A stretch of 64,000 bases of DNA. Origin: Caecitellus pseudoparvulus (lineage: Eukaryota; Bigyra: Bicosoecida). This document shows, piece by piece, positions 21,095 through 33,300 of this stretch (position 1 is the first letter of the stretch; each line of letters starts with the position of its first letter). The position numbers were made by a program, and so were the translations under genes. The notes under the pieces are model-generated. The model ran no database searches, was not told the DNA's origin, and saw nothing but the letters and a program-made list of their open reading frames with translations. The DNA lies in the NCBI GenBank assembly GCA_965644315.1, contig CBFFRQ010000037.1:1-64000 (forward strand). Direction: 5' to 3'.

Positions 21095-21831
21095 GTGGGA
21101 GAAGCTTGCGGAGGCGGCAGCCTTCGACAATGCCTTGGAATGCAATCGTGGCGTGGCTGGGTTTGCATTGGTAGGCGCTCTGGCGGTCGATGCGGGCGTG
21201 GCTTACAGAGCTGAGTGACTTCGCCTTCTCAACCCGCGCGCTGCCCCTTTGCAGCTCTGGTGCGCGCTGTGTGGCCGATCACAGCCTTCAAAAACACCAC
21301 TAGCATGCAAGCTCTCCGCCTGCGCTGCAGCTGTTCCCGAGTGCTGCAACTTGCTTCTAGACTTCATCAACTGCCCACGTCGACCATTTCCTCAACGCCG
21401 TCACTTCTCGCGAGCGCATCTCCGTCTTTGCCATGCATCCTTACAAGGGCAAGGGTACTGGGCAGCTCGGACTCTTGCCCATTCTCGTTGAATCGCATCC
21501 ACCTCATGACGTAGAAGTGCACTTTTCGACGCACACATCTACGGCACACCCCCAGGCTACCCACATCCAGACAGTTGTCATCGCCGACAAGCCAACCCCT
21601 GTCGACTGTGCTGTCAATTTGTCTTGTGGCGGCTGGGATCGCCGCAAGAGCTACTTGAGCTGTACCGTCGCCTGCTACTGCCGCGGGCGGCTGCTTAGGA
21701 CACCCTTGTTTCTCTCTTGTGGGCCTGTCTCATAGCACAACGTAGCGTGCGGAGCGAAATCCAAGCTTAGTGGCGTTCGGCAGCTCTGGTCTTTTTGCAT
21801 CCGAAACGAGACCAAGGGATGAGTGCATTAC
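21095..21831. other. Intergenic region with an unassigned open stretch
   Basis: It lies between the TPPP stop and the 3' end of the NTPase gene, so it should mostly be convergent 3' UTRs. A plus-strand frame is open from 21361 to 21735 (first ATG 21433; MHPYKGKGTGQLGLLPILVE...). Its composition looks protein-like, but it has no recognised domain and no clear upstream exon. Confidence 0.4.
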
Positions 21832-23214
21832 CTACTTGAGATCTTCACTTGACTCATCCAGGTCCTCTGTGACCTCGGGGCTTTGGCATTCTTGCCATGG
21901 AGACGATGACTCCCTTTCTTGGAAGAGTGTGGATGCAGCACGTGCCAGGTCCCGGGGTGTGCTCCCGTACAGCTCCAGGACCTGCTCCAAGGACAAGTCA
22001 AGCTTCTCCTCGCTCAGTTCATCTTCTCCCTTCCAACGCTGCAGGAACAGCGCGTCAAGCTTCCTCGCCATTTCCAACGCTGCTTCCGAGGGCTGCTTCT
22101 CCTCCTTTGCCGCTGCACCAGATGGCTCCTGTGTTGCGTCCACCGCTGCACCAGGAGCTTGCGTCTCTGCTTGCCCTCTGTAAAGTGTGAATGAAGGGTC
22201 TGCCACTTTGCATGTGTGGATGAGCAGGAAGGCCTTGAGGGAGTCCTCCGCCCACATTGCATCCCCCAGGCGAAGGTGCTCCAACCTTGTTTCGTTCCAG
22301 TTCGCTCGCAGTTCCGCATGTGTGTACTCGGGTGGGAAGTCAGGGGGTTCTCCGTCAGACAAGAACAGCTGTCGGGAGCGCTGAAAGCTTGAGCAGACCA
22401 CAACGCCAATAACAGGGTATTGCATGGAAATCACCCCCAGCAACTGTGAACGCCACGTCTCAGCGCATCCACGTGTGAAGAATGAACCCTGGAACATGCA
22501 CTCGGCTTCATCAACAACCACAATCACGCCGACTTGGGCTTCCTTCAAGAGGGCGTTTGCCAATTGCAGGCGACCTGCAGTGATGAAGGACTTGAGAGCA
22601 GCAAGAACTCTTGGCGACAATGGCGCATGAGCAGTGCTGCTGGTGTCGGTGTCTGAGGGGGCCATGTTCAGAATCTTCTCCACCCAAACATTGTCATCCT
22701 TACCACCGTTTGCGGTTCGGGCGAGTCGGTCAAGCGCCTCAGCAACGTCGAGGTCTCGTTTCAGTGAGCGCAGCACCTCGACGACGGACCTGAGCAACCA
22801 CCGATGAAAGCATTCTGTGTTCTCAGGTTTCCGTTCTGAAAGGTCGGAGCGGAAGCAAAGGGTGAGTTTGCCGTCAGTCGCGCGGAGGTTGTCCTCGTTC
22901 ATGACGTCGACGAAAACACGGAAAAGCGTCGTCTTGCCAATGCCTTTTGGGCCGGAGATCAAGAATGCAAGCGTCTCTGCTTGTACATGAATGTGGCCTG
23001 CCATAACTGCCAGGATATCAAAGGCTCGGCTGAGATGGTCCATAGGCAAGAAGGCGGTCTGCTTGTGGTGCACCATCTTCTTCCACAGCTCTACAGCTTT
23101 CTCAGGCAGGTGCTCTTGGTACTCAAAGGGCAACCCAGACAAGCACAGCTCCTCAAACGGCCCCATCTTGCGCTTTCTGGCTTCAGCCTCCGTGGGAACT
23201 TCAGCTGCCGCCAT
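21832..23214 (-). CDS. P-loop NTPase (AAA/STAND-like), unassigned family
   Basis: An intronless ORF encodes 460 residues. Walker A is GPKGIGKT at residues 88-95. Walker B is the hydrophobic strand VGVIVVVDEAE, with D235 and E236. A GHxxV-rich helical segment precedes the P-loop, and a possible sensor-like strand (YPVIGVVVCSS) lies about 30 residues after Walker B, as in STAND/Orc-like ATPases. The C-terminal 130 residues are acidic and helical, with a Gln/Glu/Ala linker (TQAPGAAVDATQ). No effector or repeat domain is recognised. The single-exon structure differs from most neighbours and would fit a retrocopy or an acquired gene, but that is inference. Confidence 0.7.
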   Translation of the reverse strand: MAAAEVPTEAEARKRKMGPFEELCLSGLPFEYQEHLPEKAVELWKKMVHHKQTAFLPMDHLSRAFDILAVMAGHIHVQAETLAFLISGPKGIGKTTLFRVFVDVMNEDNLRATDGKLTLCFRSDLSERKPENTECFHRWLLRSVVEVLRSLKRDLDVAEALDRLARTANGGKDDNVWVEKILNMAPSDTDTSSTAHAPLSPRVLAALKSFITAGRLQLANALLKEAQVGVIVVVDEAECMFQGSFFTRGCAETWRSQLLGVISMQYPVIGVVVCSSFQRSRQLFLSDGEPPDFPPEYTHAELRANWNETRLEHLRLGDAMWAEDSLKAFLLIHTCKVADPSFTLYRGQAETQAPGAAVDATQEPSGAAAKEEKQPSEAALEMARKLDALFLQRWKGEDELSEEKLDLSLEQVLELYGSTPRDLARAASTLFQERESSSPWQECQSPEVTEDLDESSEDLK

Positions 23215-24363
23215 GCCTGTGAGTCACAGCCCGGAAGATGGCCGTTCAGCCGCACGCATCACCGCGGGGCGGCACGGCACGTCGCAGACCTGCACTCACT
23301 GCTTGTTCTCTGTGTTTTCCAGTCACCTCTACTGAACAACTGGGACGCGACGTTTCGAACTCGACGCCTACGCTGCTTGCGGATTGTGCAGTGCGGAAAT
23401 CGAGCCGCCTCACACTACGCAACGCCAGCACCGGCCGCGCCCAATCAGGCGCAAGGAAGGTGCAAGCAACCGCCGACATTAACGATACGCTGCACATGAA
23501 GTGCAGTGCACCGAGTTTGGAGGAGGGGATGGGCGTGACGGGGAGTTTGGTGTGGTACAGTGAATGCCGTTGCCAGCGAGAATGTTCCTGCGTTGAGCTC
23601 AAGGGTTTAGAAGCCCCCACCACGGCACAGCACAGGGGAAGCATTCACCCATACTGCACCCCACTACGTCCCTGGTGCATGTGCTCTCGACAGTTCATGC
23701 TCCTAGGTCTGAGCCATGCCCACCTGCACCACTCCACAGCCAGCTCCGGCTCCAGCTGCAGTTATCAAATGGTGCTTCTCAAGCTCATTGCGGGGCGCCC
23801 GAACAAGAGGAGCCCTCCCTTGGCCATGTTTTCCTACTGAGGGGGGCTGCACTCCAGTCGCTTGGTGCTAGTGCATTACCCACCGCTCTGCACGACTCTG
23901 TGGCTCTCGGAAGAAGCTTGAGTGATGATTTCGTCTTGAGCAGGTTGGCTACGTTTGCAACAACGAGCCCAGAAGGACTCGCCACAAGCGCAGAGACATG
24001 TCTCCATCTGCGATTGGAGAGATGGAGATATCCATCAAAGAACAGCACGCCTCTCCAGCCCCCATGGAGCTTGCGATCAGCGACAAACCCTGCTCAAGTG
24101 CCGGCATGTTGTGCGCTGTCACAGACGCTGCCTGTGCGCCCTCGCCCACGTCCAACCTCAACATGGAGGTGACACGGCACTTTGCCACAGCTCAGCTACA
24201 CGTTGTGTCTTGTAGTGTGGGGACTCCCCACATCTCCGCGTGCCCGGTCAAGACACCGATCTGCTGCAGTGGGGTCAGTCCGGGTCGCGCAGCGAGCGTG
24301 CAGTACGACGACAGCATGGGAGACAGAAAGCTGCATTTGGAAGGTACACCACCTGCACAGCAG
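23215..24363. other. Intergenic region, 1.15 kb, no supported gene
   Basis: It holds the NTPase promoter side and the 3' flank of the giant gene. Open frames on both strands at 23675-24188 cannot be assigned. A minus-strand frame ending at 23949 (RVTSMLRLDVGEGAQAAS...) could be an extra 3' exon of the giant gene, but I find no convincing splice pair. Confidence 0.4.
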
Positions 24364-27300
24364 CTACAGAGCCACACACAGCACCCCGCGGACATCCTCC
24401 ACGACACAGGAGGCGTCCTGTGCTGCATCACACAGGGCTCGGGCGCCATCCGACATGATCCAGGCGCCCCACGTCCCGGCTCCGTTCTGGGCCCGCACAC
24501 TCACGAAAAGCGTGCCGCCAGACGGCCAGGTGAAGACGCCATCGTCAACTTGATCTGGCCCAGTCACCAGCGCACTGGCTTCCAGGGAGTCGCCCACGAG
24601 CCTGCAAGGCATGAGGTCGTCCCGCCCAGCGTCGGAGCCGGTGCTGCCAATGCACCACTCGTACTGCACGATGCCAGACTCTGCATCGGCTGCTGGGGTC
24701 CATGAGGCTTGGAACACTGCACCAGGACTGCCCAGGATGCAGTCCGCGTCCACGTTGCCGCCGTCACGCACCTCCAATTCGTCGCTCCAGGCCGGCGCCG
24801 TGCCGTCCAGCAGCACGGGCTGCCCCAGCACGAGCTGCTGCGAGCCCGCACCGTTGGCCACCTGGGCAACAGGGAAGAGGCGGTCGGCATGGCCCCATGG
24901 CACAGGTGGCACGGCGAGTGTGAGTGTGTTGGGGCTGGGGGCCAAAGCAAGTGTCGCGGGGACGCTCAGAGGGTAGGGCGTGGCGCTGGATGCGCAGGAG
25001 CACAGGCCACCCTGCAAGGAGAGCACGGCGCCCGAGTCAAGTGCTTTGCTTGAGGCTTGGGATATGGAGGACAGAGTGCAGGACTCGTCCACCAGCCCTG
25101 AGCCAATGCGCAGCAGGTCCGAGCTCAGCTGCACCGGGTCTGAGCCGTTCCACTGGCCAGGCACAACGAGCACAGACAAGGTGACGCTGGCAAGTCCTGA
25201 TTGGGCATCTCCCAGACCCTCCACGCGCAGCACCAACCCCGCCTGCACAGACTCCACAGTCAAGAAGGACGCAGGCTTCAGATCAGGCATGGTCTGCACC
25301 GCGCAGGCGGTTGCGGCAGCCTCCGCCTGCGAGGAGCCGGGAGCTGGCAGCAGTGCGTGGCCGCCTCGTGGCATGAAGATGCGTGGCGTCAAGGCAGGTG
25401 GCGTCACATCCAGCACGCCCAGAGGGGCAATGACTGCCGTGGACAGGCCTGCGAAGTTCGTGGCGACAGCTGTGAGCCACAGCGTGTCGCCGCCCTCCAG
25501 TGCGCTGGAGTTCAGGGTCACTTGAGCCAGGCGGCCACTCTCCACCTGGTCAAGGTCGGTCCACGAGGCGCTGGATCGCACAGTGTCCCAGCTGCCCACT
25601 TCCCGCATGTGCGGCATGGCTTGAGACCCCAGAGCCGTGGCACCCACCGTAAGTGTGAGGGAGCTGAGGCCGGCAACAGCATCCGCCCAGTTCGCCAGGG
25701 ACAGCTCCACGTGGCTCATGGGCACGATGAACGGCAGGTCACTGCCGACCTTCGACACCGCCTCTGCAAGCTGGCCAGCTGTGATGTGGGCTGCACTTCC
25801 AGCAGGCAGAGCCGAAGCCTGCAGCGTCCGTGGCGCACAGGCGCTCGCGGCGAGCGCAGGCAGGCGGAAGGTGCGGGTCCACGGCAGTGCTTGCTGCAAC
25901 GCGGCACCTGGTACGGAGGCGGCGGTGGTGGTGCCACATGCTTGCGCATCTGGGAGCAGGGCCAGTGCTCCAGGCAGTGGGCGTGAGCGCACGAGGCGGA
26001 CAGTGGGGGAGGACAGCTGCAGGAGCCCGCCGCCTGTCTTGCTCACCGCGACTTGCACTCGGAAGCCTTGTGCAGCTGCCAAGGCGGTATCCAATGGCAC
26101 GCTCTGCAGCAGTCCTTCCGAGGTGGAAGCCATCTGTAGCAGCTCGTGTGATGACACGGATCCCTGGGCCACCACTTCTTCTCCCGCAGGTGACACAGCG
26201 AGCAGCGTCCATGCCATGCCTTGCAGCGGCACAGACACAGCCGAAACCAGTGGTAGGCGGAAGGCAATGTCCCGTGAGCCACTCTGCACCCAACGCTGCA
26301 CTGGAGGCGCCCAGGTGGCACTGACGACCGGCACTGGGATGGACGGCGCACCAGGCTGTGGGGATTGGTCTCGCACATGCGCATCATCGCCGTCCACGAC
26401 GAGCAGGGGCGACGTGTACACTGACTGCTGCCCGGCGCCGTTCACTGCTCGCATGAGCAACACAGCCACGCGCCCATCCAAGGCTGAGGCAGGCAGCGTC
26501 AAGAACGTGGCATCCGCGTTGAGCTGCACGAAGTCGGTCTCGCCAGCAGCGTGCCACTGCGGGAAGGAGAAGCTCCCACTCTTGCACGAGCCATCTGACA
26601 ACGGACCGTGGATGAGCGCAACTTCGTGCACGGCGATGCCACTGATGTCGTCCATGGGCACTGGCAGGCGCAAGGATAAGCCTGCGCTTGAATCCCCAAC
26701 CACGAGGTGACTCTGCAGCTGTGCTCCGCATGACGCGTTCGAGTCCTTGCTGGCCAGGTCAGGCGACAGCGCAGCAGCCACAACCCGGTCCATCCCACCC
26801 ACTGCAGCCTCAGCAAGTGCCACAGCCTCGGCAGCCAAACCCGCATGCAGCGAAGCTGTGCCGAACCAAGCACCATCCAACATCGCCACGGCGCCGGACC
26901 AGGCTGGCGGGGACCACGGCGCATCCATGAACACAGGCATGGAAGCGCCCACAGCACGGCGGCCATCATCAGTCTGTGCCTGCACGCTCACCACTACAGC
27001 CATGCCGTGTTGCAGCTCCAGGCCTGCAAACGAAGCGGCACCTCGAGTCACGTACACGCCTGGACTGGGGTTGGAGGTGTTCCAAGTTGCTGCGTCCAGG
27101 GCAATGCCTTCCCCAAGTACCTGTGACGTGGCGCCTGCAATGTGGCCCAGCGTGGCGAATGCTGACTGCAGAGGCGAGCTGGAGGTGACAGTCCAAGTGA
27201 ATCCCACGTGTGTCGCATCGGCGCTGAAGCGCATGCTCTGCTGTGCTGCATCCACAGCCTCCACGGCAACCCCAGCTTCATCCGCTGCCACCTGCACGAC

Positions 27301-30300
27301 GCCGCTGCGGCCTTCCGACATACTGCCAGCCGCATTGGCGCTGTGGACCACAACTTCGTATCGCGTGCCTGGCGCAAGCGGTTTGCTGAGGCACAGCTCG
27401 TCGCCTGAACAGGCCAAGCTCCAACGGGCACTCGTTGCAGAGCCCACACTGCGCAGCGGCGCCAGCCACTGTGACGCCTGCACGTCCCACAAGCCCACAG
27501 AGTGGCTCAGAGCAGTGGACGCCGTCACGGCCTCAGCGTCGTACACCAGCCAGCAGCCCCACACTGCCTGGGTTCCACCGCTCCAGGCTTCGCTGGGCAA
27601 ACCAGCCACACCACCTAGTCGAGCGGCACATTGCGCTCCCGTGCGAACAGCAATGTGGGCCGGCCCAGCACCTGCGATGACGAAGCCGCTTGTTGCCGTG
27701 TCTGTCACCAGCCCCGCACTGCTCACCAGTCGCAGCAAGCCGTACACCCACCCAGACGTGCCGCTGGGCAGTGCCGCCGAGCAGTTCCCCGCGCTAACGC
27801 CCCCCTCAACATTCGCATCAGAGAGGGGCACAATGTCAGCTGCTCCAGGCGTGCTGCCCCAGCCACACTGCACTTGCACGATGTCGCTCTCGGCATCTCG
27901 TGCCCGCAGCCAAGCCATGGTTGCGGTGCCACCAGCCACGAGCTGCGCATCTGCCGTGGCAGACACACGCTGTGCAAGGGGACCTGGCGCCAGCCCTGCC
28001 ACGTCCCACACCGCCTGCACCTTGGGTGGAGTGGCGTCCACAGCAGGAGCAATCACGGCAATGCTGGACACGCGACCAGCGGAGTTCCCCAGTGCAACTC
28101 CAGAATAGCCACGCTGGCCGTGCTGCAGTGCCCCAAGCCCAGGCACAAGGAGGGGAATGCTGCTCACGTCCGCGCCAGGGGCAAGGACCACCGCAGAGCC
28201 GTCAGCCCGCAGCACCTGCTGCCCGCCAAGGCTGGAGCCCATGGCGTGCAGCATGGTCGCAAGGGCCGCTTGGCTGTCAGACGCAGCTGTCACGTTCAGT
28301 GCCAGGGCTGGACTGACGCCGCGCCCAGGCACAGAACAGGGCAAGCAGAGACTGAGGGAGTCCCCTGTGCCGGCCTTGAAGGTGCCTGCTGGACAAGGCG
28401 TGCAGCTGCCGCTGTGGCTGAAGGTGCCTGGAGCACATGTCCCAGGCGCAGTGGGCGGAGAAGGCACGCTTGGGCCAGCACTGCAAGCACCAGCACACGG
28501 CTCGCAAGCGCCCGTCACGGCATTCAGCTCGTACCCTGTCCCACACACGCACATGCCTCCACCGGCGGTAAAGTCGGGGACAAACACGGCATGCTCCTGA
28601 ACACATCCGCACGTTGTGTGGTCATAACTGACAGGGACGATGCCGAGCAGCGCGCTCTGCAGGCGGATGTCGTGAGCCACGTCAGGCTCGCTGTCGTCAC
28701 AGACGATGCCATCAGACGACACCTCTGTCACGAAGCCAGCCGCGTTTGTGGCCCACACTGTGGCGTACACAGCCTGGCCTGGCTGCAGTGCCAGCTTGCG
28801 AGCCTGTGCGAAAGTGCGGCGACCGACTGAGCTGCGAGGCACGATGCCACACTGCCCAGGGGCGTCCCCCGCACACCACTCGTACTTGCTCACGCCTGCC
28901 GCGTCGAAGAAGTCACCCCATGACGCCTGCACAAGGGAGCAGTCAGGTGTGAACGCATCGTCCACTCCTGGATGTGGTGAGTCCCACACCGTGCCACCCG
29001 TGGGACCGCTCGTGATGACGGCGGCGCCGTTCGAGTGCACCGTGGTGCTCAGCCCCGCAGCGTTCACAGCCGTCACAGAGCACGTGTAGCGCTGCTGGTT
29101 GAGCAATTCACTGCCTGGGGGGAAGGTGAAGGTGTGTGTAGTGGGGCTGGAGACTGGGACGTGCGCTGGCCCAGCGGCAGCTGCGCCCTCGCTGGAGCCC
29201 AGCTTCAGCACGATGGAGTAGTGCGCGATGGGGGACACGTCGTCCCGGAAGCCGCTCCAGGAGCAGGCAAATGCAGTGTCGGTGCTCGTGAAGGTTAAGT
29301 CACTGCTCTCGCCGTCCCAAACACTGCCTGGGAGAGGTGGCGTGACGTCAGGGATGACGATCCTGGACACCGTCGTGCTGGCGTGCCCAGCCGCGTTCAG
29401 CCCCACAAGGGAGAGGTGGTACTCCTGCCCTTGCACCAGATCCAAGTCTGAGAAGGTCACGTTGCGCGAGTGCTGCAGGTCTTCAAACACGCGCACTTGC
29501 TGGCCGTACGGCCGCGTTCCAAGCGCAGCTGTGTAGGTTGTCAAGGCTGCGTCTGATTCAGCATCTTCAAAGGCGCCCCACGTCGCGGCCACAGTGTTCA
29601 GTGACGCCACATACAGGACTTCAGGCAGCCCTGAAACAGCCAAGTTGATGGCGTGGGAGATGGAAACGTTGGAGGGCGCAGGTGCCGTCACGTCAGGCGT
29701 GAAGTGCGCGTAGTGCACACGAGTGGCCGTGCCAGCGCGAGCAACCACGGTCACAGTGTACTGCGTCCCAGGCGTGAGGGTCAGGCCGTACACACTAGCA
29801 TGTGTGGCTGTGCCCACATCAGTCAGCGCCTTCACATCTCCAACGCCCGCAGCAGTGCCCAGGGCCCACTGGAAGGTGAAGTGCGGCACAGCTGTGCCGT
29901 TCTCAGTGTCCCCCGTGCTGGTCCAGGTTTCCCCAGGTGGCGCCAGGGTGTTTGACAGTACACTCCACTCAACTTCTAGATGCTTGTCCGAGCTGGTGTA
30001 GGTGGCTAGCACAGGGGATGGCTCCGGCTCCACAAGCACGCCTCGTCCATCCACTTGCACTGCGCCGGTGCTATCAACGACCACGCCTGCCGCAGAGGCC
30101 ACAGAGCTCAGCCCCGCGCCGTTCGTCATGCGCACCCTGACGTAGTACTTCTCCGCGTTCACAAGCGCAGCAGGGACAGTGCAGGAGGTCGCGAGGCCGA
30201 CGCTGCTGAATGGCGCCACATCACAAGTGTCCACACTGGTCCCAACACAGCAGGCAAAGGAGTCCAGCCCTGACTCCTCATCCACCCACGCGCTGAAGGC

Positions 30301-33300
30301 CGGCGCCGCCGTCCACTGCCAGCTGGCGCTGACGTTGTCCTTGTGGCTTTGGTACGGCGCATCCACGAACGTGGTGAGGGTGTTCCACACTGGGCCTGCC
30401 ACTGGCGGGCTTGTATCCACCATCACACCATCCGACTCCAGCAGGGCAGAAGGGTTGCCGACGTTGTTCACCGCCCGTATCTGCAGGCAGTACCGAAGGC
30501 CACTAGTGAGGTCCAGGCCAGTCGCATGCAAGGTGGTCACCGTCGCCCCTGGCACGTCGGTCCAGTCCTGCACATCGCGGCTGCCCACGTCGCCGTTGTC
30601 GCACCAACGCACAGCGTACTGGTACTTGGCCACCGCCCCCACATCTTCCACAAAGGCATCCCAGGTCCCGCGCATCTCGCTCGCTGAGGCAGTGAAGGCG
30701 GCCTCACCCGTCACGCCAGGCACGGCGTCTCGAACAGCCCCACCTGGAGCAGGCTCCGGAGCAGTGCCGTCAAACACCACGCCATCTGAGGCGACATCCA
30801 CAAACAAACCATTGGAGGCCACGGCACGGACCACAACGTAGTACGTCGTGCCATGGGCTGGCACGATGGCAGCGGGGTTCGTCTTGGCCGTCGTGTTGGA
30901 GCTCACGTACGTCAGCGGCAGCACATCCAGCGGATGGGCCGACAGATCTGGACCTGGTCCAGGCGCTGAGCTGGAGATGCCCCACAGGTACGACACTATG
31001 GAGGCCTGGCCTGCGTCGAAGCCGCCCCAGACAGCCTCCAGAATGGGCTGAGCATGCCCATCTTGGTCAGCATCCAGGTCGCGTGTGGCGTCCACGTCGT
31101 TCACGTACGCGGTAGCGGCTGATGGGCGGCTGGTCTCAATGTCAAGCGGCACGGGCTCAGACAGACCCGTGTTCCCTGCGCGGTCCAGGCACCTGGCACG
31201 CATGTGCACCTTGGTGGCGTCGGGAAGCGGCGAGGCGAAGGCTACCGTGAACGTCTGGCGCAGCACGAGCAGGCCATGCAGGCTGAACCTGCTCACCTCC
31301 GACTGTGCCACAGTGAAGGGCGAGTGAGCAGTGGGGGACTCCTCAGTCCCAGCAGCCACTCGGCAGGCGGAGAAGCCCGCATCCGTGTCGGCGAAAGTGA
31401 TAGCGACTCGCATGGATGTCGTACTCGCCACGGACTGCACAGCGTGCTGGGTGGCGTTGAAGCTGTCTGGCTTGCCCAGCAAGGCGGGAATGCCATAGCC
31501 AGCCCAAGCTGACCCTGGCGCTGCCAGAACAGAGAGGGAAACATCCGGCAAGGCTGTGTCCACAAGAATGCCATCAGACAACCCAGTCGTTCTCAGCCCA
31601 GCCGCATTCGTGGCTGTCACAGAAGCGTACACATATGTACCACTGCGGACAGCGACGGGCACCGTGAACGTGTGTTCCCGCGCCAGACCCACGTTCATGG
31701 TGGCTGCGATGTTGTCCACTGGCCGCCCCAGCACCGAGCCAAGCCCAACTTCGTACTTCACCAGCGGAGACACGTCTTCTGTGAACTCTGGCCAGTGCAC
31801 AGTGAAGGTGGTCGTGCTGGAGGTGAAGTCCAGGTCGTTCGTGGCGCCGTCTCCTCCGATGTCAGCGGGTGTCAGCGAGCCAGCTTGTGGCCCGTCGCGA
31901 GGCTTCTGCAGCGTGGGCGGCGTGGCGTCGAAGATGACGCCATCTGAGCTCGAGACGCGGAACAGCCCCGCTTTGTTTGTGGCCTTCATGTGCACGAAGT
32001 ACTGCTGGCCGTGGGTCATGGTGTCCTGCGGCAGGCTGTGCACGCCAAACGGCTCCACGTCCCGCCACTGCCCCAGCGGCACGCCTGTGTCCAGAGGGTT
32101 GCACGTGCTGGCGTCTGCCGTGCCGACTGTGCGGCAGAACTGGTACGCAAGGAGCCCGCCTTCGGTGCTTTCGCCGTCCTGGAAGCCGTTCCACTGCCAG
32201 GACGGCACGTTCACGCCGGTGTAGTCGATGTCTGCTGTGTCGTCCTGGATGTTGAACTGGTACGTTGCGATGTCCACCTCACGCACACCGCCTCGAGGGC
32301 TCGCGGTGGGGGCGTCAGGAAGCAGCACAGGGGGCGTCACATCCACCGTGAAGGGCTGTGAGCACACCGCTGCTGCGTTGCCTTCCACTGTGCGTGTGTC
32401 CAGCACCCACTTGTACTGCACGCCCTGCGTCAGTACCAGGGACCGAGGCATCTGCATAATGAGCGGATTAGGCTGGCCCAGGCGCTCGAAGCCCAGCGTC
32501 GGGGCCCGCTTGGCAACTTCAGTGCGCGCCCTCTGCACGACCAGTGGCGCCAGCTGCGTCACCCACACACTGCGAGGGTTGGCTCGAGCTGGCAGCGTGT
32601 CTTGCAGCGCAGCACTGGCTGCCGTGACGGCGTGGACACAGGAGTACGTCGGCATGCGCACACCTGCCGCGGCGAGGCTGGTGTCCAGAGCCCACGTCAC
32701 GCTGACGTAGTGCCCTGGAGGGCATTGCTGTGGCGGACGGGTGCACACAGCCCGTCGAGGTGTGGAGCAGTCCATGGCAGTCAGGCGAGGCGCAGCCGTG
32801 GCGCTGGCCTGCATGGCAGCACAGTCCAGATCTGGCACCGCGTTCGGGTCTGCCGTCCACGGCCAGCGTGAAGCTGCTTGGGCGGCAGTGCCGAGCTGGT
32901 GCGGGCTGAACTTGCTCACCCAAGTGCCCCGCTCCACGCGATCTGACAGCCCTGTCCAGCAAGGTGAGATGTCAGTTGGGCACAGCGCCGCGAGGGCGTG
33001 CAGCACAGCCTGAGATGGCACGGGGAGCGCGACGCCTCCGCCGAGCGCACACTGCACGTCGGCGACGTCTCCTTCGGTTGTAGCAGCACTGGTGAATGCA
33101 CAGGCCATCTCACCTGCGCTGAGAGTCACCAAGATGTGCCCCGCTGGACACCCGAAGACAGGCGCCTCACACATGGCCGGGAAGTTTGCACTGACAGAGG
33201 ACTGGAAGTCCACCACGCCATCGGTTGCGTGCAGTGTCATGCCTGCTGTGCTGGCTGAGTTAGCTGCGTTGGAGGCAGCAGTGGCGTCTCGCCATCGCAC

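Noticed and set aside
23998-24705. Plus-strand 235-codon ORF over the 3' end of the giant gene
   Set aside because: It overlaps the giant gene's last module antisense and has no domain features.
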